Shown: positions 59,474 to 64,000 of the stretch, one piece after another | Layout of the letters: the number at the start of each line of letters is the position of its first letter | Position numbering within the stretch: the first letter of the stretch is position 1 | From: Picocystis sp. L7 | Lineage: Eukaryota; Chlorophyta; Picocystophyceae; Picocystales; Picocystaceae | Direction of reading: 5' to 3' | Length of the DNA: 64,000 nt | Assembly: GCA_020975725.1 (NCBI GenBank) | Contig: QXJR01000020.1 | Span: 310,001-374,000 of the forward strand | Position numbers and translations under genes: made by a program | Notes under the pieces: generated by a model | The model's input: only the letters and a program-made list of their open reading frames with translations | What the model was told of the DNA's origin: nothing | Databases searched by the model: none

Positions 59474-60337
59474 ATGGCGGAAGAAAAGGTGCTGTCGCTG
59501 CTGCACAAAGCGAACGAGTCCGCCAGGAGGATCGCCCAGGACGGGAAGGAAAAGGAGAGGTGCTTGGACGTGCTCCACGTGCTGGAAAAGACCGAGGTGG
59601 ACGCCCACACCCTCGTGAAGATACGAGCCGGCGCACACCTCAAGACCTTGACCGGACACGTAGACAAGGACGTCGCCCAACGCGCCAAAGGGATACGAAA
59701 CCAGTGGAAACAACGGGTGGCCAACGCATCCACCCTGCGTCTCTCCGAAACGAGAACCAAAAGCACCACGGAACCACACCGGACCGTCCCGCCACGAACC
59801 AAGACCCAAACCATCCTCACCGGAAGAGACCCACCGCCAAAAAACACGCGAGAAAAAGCCGTGGAACTCCTGAAAGACGCGCTGGACGGAACCACGCGAG
59901 AGGACGGGATCGAAACGGAGGACCTGGAACGCATCGCACGAGACATCGAACGCGGGCTTCAGGAACGCTTCCGGGACAACGAAAAGGGATACAAGGCACA
60001 ACTCAGGACCATCCTCTTCAACCTCCGCGACAAGCAGAACCCGGACTTCAAACGAAACCTGAGACGAGGGGATGTGCAGCCCGAAACCCTGGCCACACTC
60101 TCCCCGGAAGACATGGCCAGCGATCGCAAGAAGGAAGAAATCCAACAGATCAGAGCCCACGCCCTGTGGGAGTGCGAACGCGGACAAGCCCCCCAACAAA
60201 CCACCGATCAGTTCCAGTGCGGGAAGTGCAAGCAAAGGAAGTGCACCTACTACCAGATGCAGACCCGCAGCGCGGACGAACCCATGACCACCTTCGTCAG
60301 CTGCGTTCATTGCGGGAATCGATGGAAGTTCTGCTGA
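59474..60337 (+). CDS. TFS1: Transcription elongation factor TFIIS
   Basis: A 287-residue TFIIS, which rescues backtracked RNA polymerase II. The N-terminal LW/TND helical bundle has KERCLDVLHVLEKTEVDAHT and IRNQWKQRV. The central domain has NTREKAVELLKDAL, YKAQLRTILFNLRDKQNPDF and LATLSPEDMASDRKKEE. The C-terminal zinc ribbon has CGKCKQRKCTYYQMQTRSAD, whose RSADEP acidic hairpin carries the catalytic Asp-Glu, then VSCVHCGNRWKFC at the terminus. All four zinc ligands are present and all three domains are intact. The ATG lies 12 bp after a polypurine repeat. Confidence 0.95.
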   Translation: MAEEKVLSLLHKANESARRIAQDGKEKERCLDVLHVLEKTEVDAHTLVKIRAGAHLKTLTGHVDKDVAQRAKGIRNQWKQRVANASTLRLSETRTKSTTEPHRTVPPRTKTQTILTGRDPPPKNTREKAVELLKDALDGTTREDGIETEDLERIARDIERGLQERFRDNEKGYKAQLRTILFNLRDKQNPDFKRNLRRGDVQPETLATLSPEDMASDRKKEEIQQIRAHALWECERGQAPQQTTDQFQCGKCKQRKCTYYQMQTRSADEPMTTFVSCVHCGNRWKFC

Positions 60338-61888
60338 ACCTCCGTCGCACGATTGATCCGTCACGCGACCCCACCCGCACCATGCACGTCGAGCCGGCAA
60401 AAGAGGGCCATGCCGGAGAAAAGAACGCGTAGACTCTCCTGCCGGGCCCCTTCTCCTGGCAGTCCTCGCGCGGCGGGCGTCGCGCACCACGCAGGGAACA
60501 AGAACGCGCGCCCTGCCGCCCGGGCATTCCTCGTATGCTCGGAGGAGGAGCTGGAACTCGAGCGGAATCGCCTAGACCCCCCTTCCCCGCGTTGGATCCG
60601 CGTCCAAGCACTTGCGGCGAATCCAGCATGCACCGTACTGTGCCAAGGTTGGTCTGTCTGGCCCGCGCCGGAAGGCCGCAATGGCCCGGGATCTTCCTCG
60701 TCGATGGCCGCGGGCGGTGCAGAGCATGGTGCGAGCGTCCTTGTCGTGGGGGAAATTGGGGTCGTTGAGCTCCCCCTTTGGGTCAGTCCTCGGACGACAT
60801 CGAAAACATGCTGGCTGGTGGCCCAGTGCATAGCGAGCAGTCCAAGGAAGTCCCGACGACACGGTGTTGGCGACAAACGGATGAGTCCTGCAGGTTCGGG
60901 CGACCAGGACCGGGTGAAGCACGGAGGGATCGCGAGTGCTGGCAGGGACTGCGCCCGTCACCGATGCGATGGGCGCCCAAGCACACGGTGGGCCAACGGC
61001 CATTAGTAGGTGGGAAGCTGGGCCCTGGCGACGGCTGCCGAAAAATCGTCCAGCTCCATCTTTGCGGAGAGGCACCCTTGCTGGTGTACGTGTGGACTTG
61101 TCCTCCGTGCGTGTGCGAGGGGCAAGAGGGCAACACGCAGCGACGTGCAGTTGCAAGGCTTGGCCTTGCTTCTTGCGACACACGGGAGGGTGATTGTTCC
61201 CTCGGATGTTGGTGCGGAGGGGTACGACTCCTGCCGTCCATGAAGGCGCGCGACAAGCAATGGCATTGGCTCATCGGACGCGAGGGGTACCTTTTCCACC
61301 CGTGTGCGACGTAGGTTTGGTTGGATCCGTGGAACGTGGTACGGAATCCGGCTCCTTCATGTGCCTCCCTGGGCGGATTCGCTCGTGTGGACCATGCACG
61401 AGTCGTGTATGCTGCGAATGAGCCTGGTGTTAGATTTGGGTGATTCCCATCGATCCTTTTCACGGTCATGGATCGTGCTCGTCCGTGAACGCTTGGTCCT
61501 CGATCCTGTCCCGCTCCATCCGTCTCCGTTCACACCCCATTTGTCGAAACCACCGCACGAGGATCGACGACCCTGGATTGGACAGCCGTGGGATCCATGG
61601 GCGTGTGGTGGTGCTCCCTCCTCCTCTTGTCTCCCCCTCTCCCAAGCCATTCGGCTGTGTTGCGCGTTGGGTCGATCCCCCCTCCTTCGACCCCGTTGGA
61701 TTGGAGAAAAGGGATGCGCACACGGACAAGAGAGCTGCGCGCAAACCGTGGAGGTGCAAAAGCGTCGTCCTCGCGTCCACTCCGGTGCTGAACACGCACG
61801 AAAGTGACGTGTACCGAGCGTTCGAACGATTGGACGGGAACGCGGGCGAGATCGACGTGCCGAAGAGATTCCCAACACAGACAGCAAT
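60338..61888. other. Intergenic stretch, no supported gene
   Basis: About 1.55 kb between TFIIS and the GT34-DUF579 gene. Several frames are open on both strands (for example 60361-60876, 60572-61183 and 61003-61299, all minus), but none shows a domain and no spliced model was convincing. Confidence 0.4.
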
Positions 61889-63640
61889 ATGTCGATGGCA
61901 AACTGGAGACGTCTTGGAAAAGATGTCCTCCTCTTCGCCTTGCTGGGATACGCAGTGTACAACCTACTTGACGGAAGAGTCCAGAAGACATTTAGGAGGA
62001 AGACCAACCGTGCGGATGTGCCGATGTACGGTTTCGAACGGAACCAGAGCGTCAATGAATCGGATCTTGCCAGCAAAAGGAGGGCATCGATCGAAATCTG
62101 CACCATGGAGACTCGAAAAAACCCCGCGTCCGACATGGCCAGGATGCTCTTGATGGAATACGCAACGATGCAGAACTACACTCTGACCAACTTTGATGTG
62201 AAAAACGCAGCGCGCCACCGTTCCGACCGTAGAAATCCCAAGTGGTTCAAATACCAGGCGTTGATGGATCGAATCGTGGCCCACAAGCACGCATCCGAGC
62301 TTGGAACAGTGGCTGAGGAGTGGACGTCCAACCACTGGGTCTTCTGGATGGATGGCGATGTTCTCATCACCAATGCAACAGTCAGACTTGAAACATTTGT
62401 CCGCAAATGGGCGGAAGCGAGCACCATGATCCTCGTGTCCAGGGATCCCTACGCCGCATCCACTGGAAGCGTACGGACACCTTTGAACGTGGGCGTTCTG
62501 GGAGTCCGTTCCTCCTCCTGGACGCACAGTTTGTTGGATCGTGTTGTCAAGCATGGACCCACTCTCACCAGGAAAGTCATCGGGAACCGCTGGACTCCTG
62601 GGCTGGTCGATCAACCCTCGTTCACCTACGTCCTTGAAGAAATGGGGGAGCTTTGCGATATTTCTACCAGCAAACCGTCCTTGCATCTTCACGTCACGGT
62701 TTTGCCGCTGCGTCAACTTCAGTCCATTTGCCGCTGGGGCTACAAGGACAAGAAGGATGTTCTATGGAAGCCCGGTGATTTTGCTGCACATGTCACCGGC
62801 ATGAGCAATTCTCCCAATGATCGTGAAAAAGTTATGAAGCTGTTATTAGACTACAGCCATGGCTCATCTACCGGAGGGCTGGAGGCGGAAACGACATGCG
62901 AGTTTGGGTTTCATAAGCCGCCTCCTGCGCAACCCTCCTCCATGAAAGGATTTGTACAATCTGCTTCAAACCTTCTAGCAAGGGTGAATGATAACGCGCA
63001 CACGCCAGCCTGGAAAGAGTTAGAACGCCTTGCAACCAGTCTGTTTCATGAAAACCCAGGACAAATGAGCTATGAGCAGTACATGGAGATTGTCCATGAC
63101 CTGTATCGCAAGCGCCCATGCAACATGCTTGTGTGGGGTGCTGGCAACGACATTTGGCTATGGGCGGCTGCAAATGCTCATGGTAACATAACAGTTCTTG
63201 AAAGTGACAAAGAATGGCTTCAGAAGTTTATTGGGAGGATTGGGCAGCATGTGGTCTTCGTGGCTGTCTCGTTCAAACAACAGCTCTTTGAAAGCCCTCG
63301 CCTCATCAAGCAGCCATCTTCAGAGGCTCTGCTGGTGTCTTTGCCTCAAGAAGTATCAACAAAGCCATGGGATACTATATTAATCGATGGACCTGCAGGA
63401 AATTCCCCCAACTCCCCTGGAAGAATGGAAAGCATCTACACAACTGGGACACTGGTTACTAACTCATCCCCATCTTCGCCAAGAAATGTGACTGTCTTTG
63501 TACACGATGCGTCACGGGAGGTTGAGCAGTCGTGGGCTGATGCAGTCCTTGGCAAGCAGTACACTGAAACATTTGGCAAGAGGAAATTGGACTCTGCCAC
63601 GAGTCTCCGGAAGTATATATTGGCAGCAGCGTCAAAGTGA
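61889..63640 (+). CDS. Fusion of GT34 glycosyltransferase and DUF579 polysaccharide methyltransferase
   Basis: A 583-residue type II membrane protein. A signal anchor lies at residues 10-26 (DVLLFALLGYAVYNLL). The first half is a GT34 domain: ATMQNYTLTNFDVKN, a DxD-type metal site in HWVFWMDGDVLITNATVR near 152, LNVGVLGVRSSSWTHSLLD, and DQPSFTYVLEE. The second half, from about residue 400, is a DUF579 domain of the plant GXM/IRX15 type: CNMLVWGAGNDIWLWAAANA near 412, TVLESDKEWL, then WDTILIDGPAGNSPNSPGRM and VTVFVHDASREVEQSWAD. GT34 enzymes add xylose, galactose or mannose; DUF579 proteins O-methylate glucuronic acid in xylan or act in related wall steps. One polypeptide could thus add and methylate a side chain in the Golgi. 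No stop or splice signal separates the halves. Confidence 0.85.
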   Translation: MSMANWRRLGKDVLLFALLGYAVYNLLDGRVQKTFRRKTNRADVPMYGFERNQSVNESDLASKRRASIEICTMETRKNPASDMARMLLMEYATMQNYTLTNFDVKNAARHRSDRRNPKWFKYQALMDRIVAHKHASELGTVAEEWTSNHWVFWMDGDVLITNATVRLETFVRKWAEASTMILVSRDPYAASTGSVRTPLNVGVLGVRSSSWTHSLLDRVVKHGPTLTRKVIGNRWTPGLVDQPSFTYVLEEMGELCDISTSKPSLHLHVTVLPLRQLQSICRWGYKDKKDVLWKPGDFAAHVTGMSNSPNDREKVMKLLLDYSHGSSTGGLEAETTCEFGFHKPPPAQPSSMKGFVQSASNLLARVNDNAHTPAWKELERLATSLFHENPGQMSYEQYMEIVHDLYRKRPCNMLVWGAGNDIWLWAAANAHGNITVLESDKEWLQKFIGRIGQHVVFVAVSFKQQLFESPRLIKQPSSEALLVSLPQEVSTKPWDTILIDGPAGNSPNSPGRMESIYTTGTLVTNSSPSSPRNVTVFVHDASREVEQSWADAVLGKQYTETFGKRKLDSATSLRKYILAAASK

Positions 63641-64000
63641 GCCGACCCACGAAACTGTGTATCATCCCCGAGGCCAGGGGTACTCGGGGTAACGTTCCAC
63701 GGCAACCAGCTTCAACAATAAATTTTGGGTTCGATAGATCACTGAGAACTTTGGTTTACTCTAGTGCTCATGAAATTAGTCGCGGCGTCTTGGATGACGC
63801 TTTTCCCTCGTCAAACTATTCGCGATTTCGCTTTGAAATGGACTTGTATTTGTCGATGGGTTCTAGTCTTTTTGTGGAGCAGACTCGAGAGGAAGAGTTT
63901 GTTTATACAAGGAAGCTACTTTGGTAGGAAGAGTTGACATCGACTTCCCTCCTTTGTGTCAGCTTGAACTTATGGAGGGCAATGAGGTATGCATTTTTGT
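63641..64000. other. 3' flank of the GT34-DUF579 gene
   Basis: A 7-bp stem hairpin (CCCCGAG at 63666-63672 and CTCGGGG at 63683-63689) lies 26 bp after the stop. AATAAA follows near 63718, suiting a 3' untranslated region. The remaining bases to the window end are AT-richer with no recognised gene. Confidence 0.4.

Overview
The window is nuclear DNA of a photosynthetic eukaryote, most likely a green-lineage alga. Several genes point that way: a plastid-type elongation factor G, a DnaJ whose N-terminus reads as a plastid transit peptide ending in VRA, a plant-like iron superoxide dismutase, an NBP35 of the plant type (no C-terminal CPxC pair), a fused BTA1 betaine-lipid synthase as in Chlamydomonas, and a protein joining a GT34 glycosyltransferase to a plant-type DUF579 methyltransferase. 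The lineage call is an inference from protein character; no search could be run. GC looks high by eye, with AT-richer islands near 36.1-37.5 kb and 44.6-46.0 kb.

Layout. 1-5.4 kb: fusA (3' end), PIG-X, a doubtful small gene and dnaJ. 7.5-11.8 kb: a histidine phosphatase, a GT64 glycosyltransferase and an SDR reductase. 12.2-17.4 kb: a carboxymuconolactone-decarboxylase-like protein, an ankyrin protein, a BSD-domain protein, a ubiquitin-like protein and a WDR74/Nsa1 homologue. 18-25 kb: a tandem repeat, a myristoylated PP2C, Fe-SOD, a CBS-pair protein and a thioredoxin-fold protein. 25-39 kb: symplekin, Cdc25, a three-repeat MYB, a DTW-domain protein (with a frameshift) and NBP35. 39-49 kb: a RAD51-paralogue-like protein, a DHX57-like helicase, a probable GPI-anchored Cys-rich protein and a multi-pass membrane protein. 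50-64 kb: a VWA/CoxE-like protein, p24, BTA1, a U2AF65-like protein, TFIIS and the GT34-DUF579 fusion.

Architecture. Genes are mostly intronless. The seven introns I could place (six genes) are 75-106 nt, GT-AG, and all lie within the first 66 codons. Genes tend to alternate strand, giving head-to-head pairs with shared upstream regions and tail-to-tail pairs with stops as little as 15 bp apart. Many shared upstream regions carry the same palindromic words: TATCGATA, GAGATCTC and TTTCGAAA. Purine or CT microsatellites lie upstream of other genes.

Themes. RNA metabolism is prominent (symplekin, U2AF65, TFIIS, DHX57-like, WDR74, DTW). Others are cell-surface and polysaccharide biosynthesis (PIG-X, GT64, GT34-DUF579, a GPI-type protein, p24) and plastid/redox proteins (EF-G, DnaJ, Fe-SOD, CBS plus thioredoxin fold). 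No virus-like element, recognisable transposon, rRNA, tRNA or CRISPR array was found.
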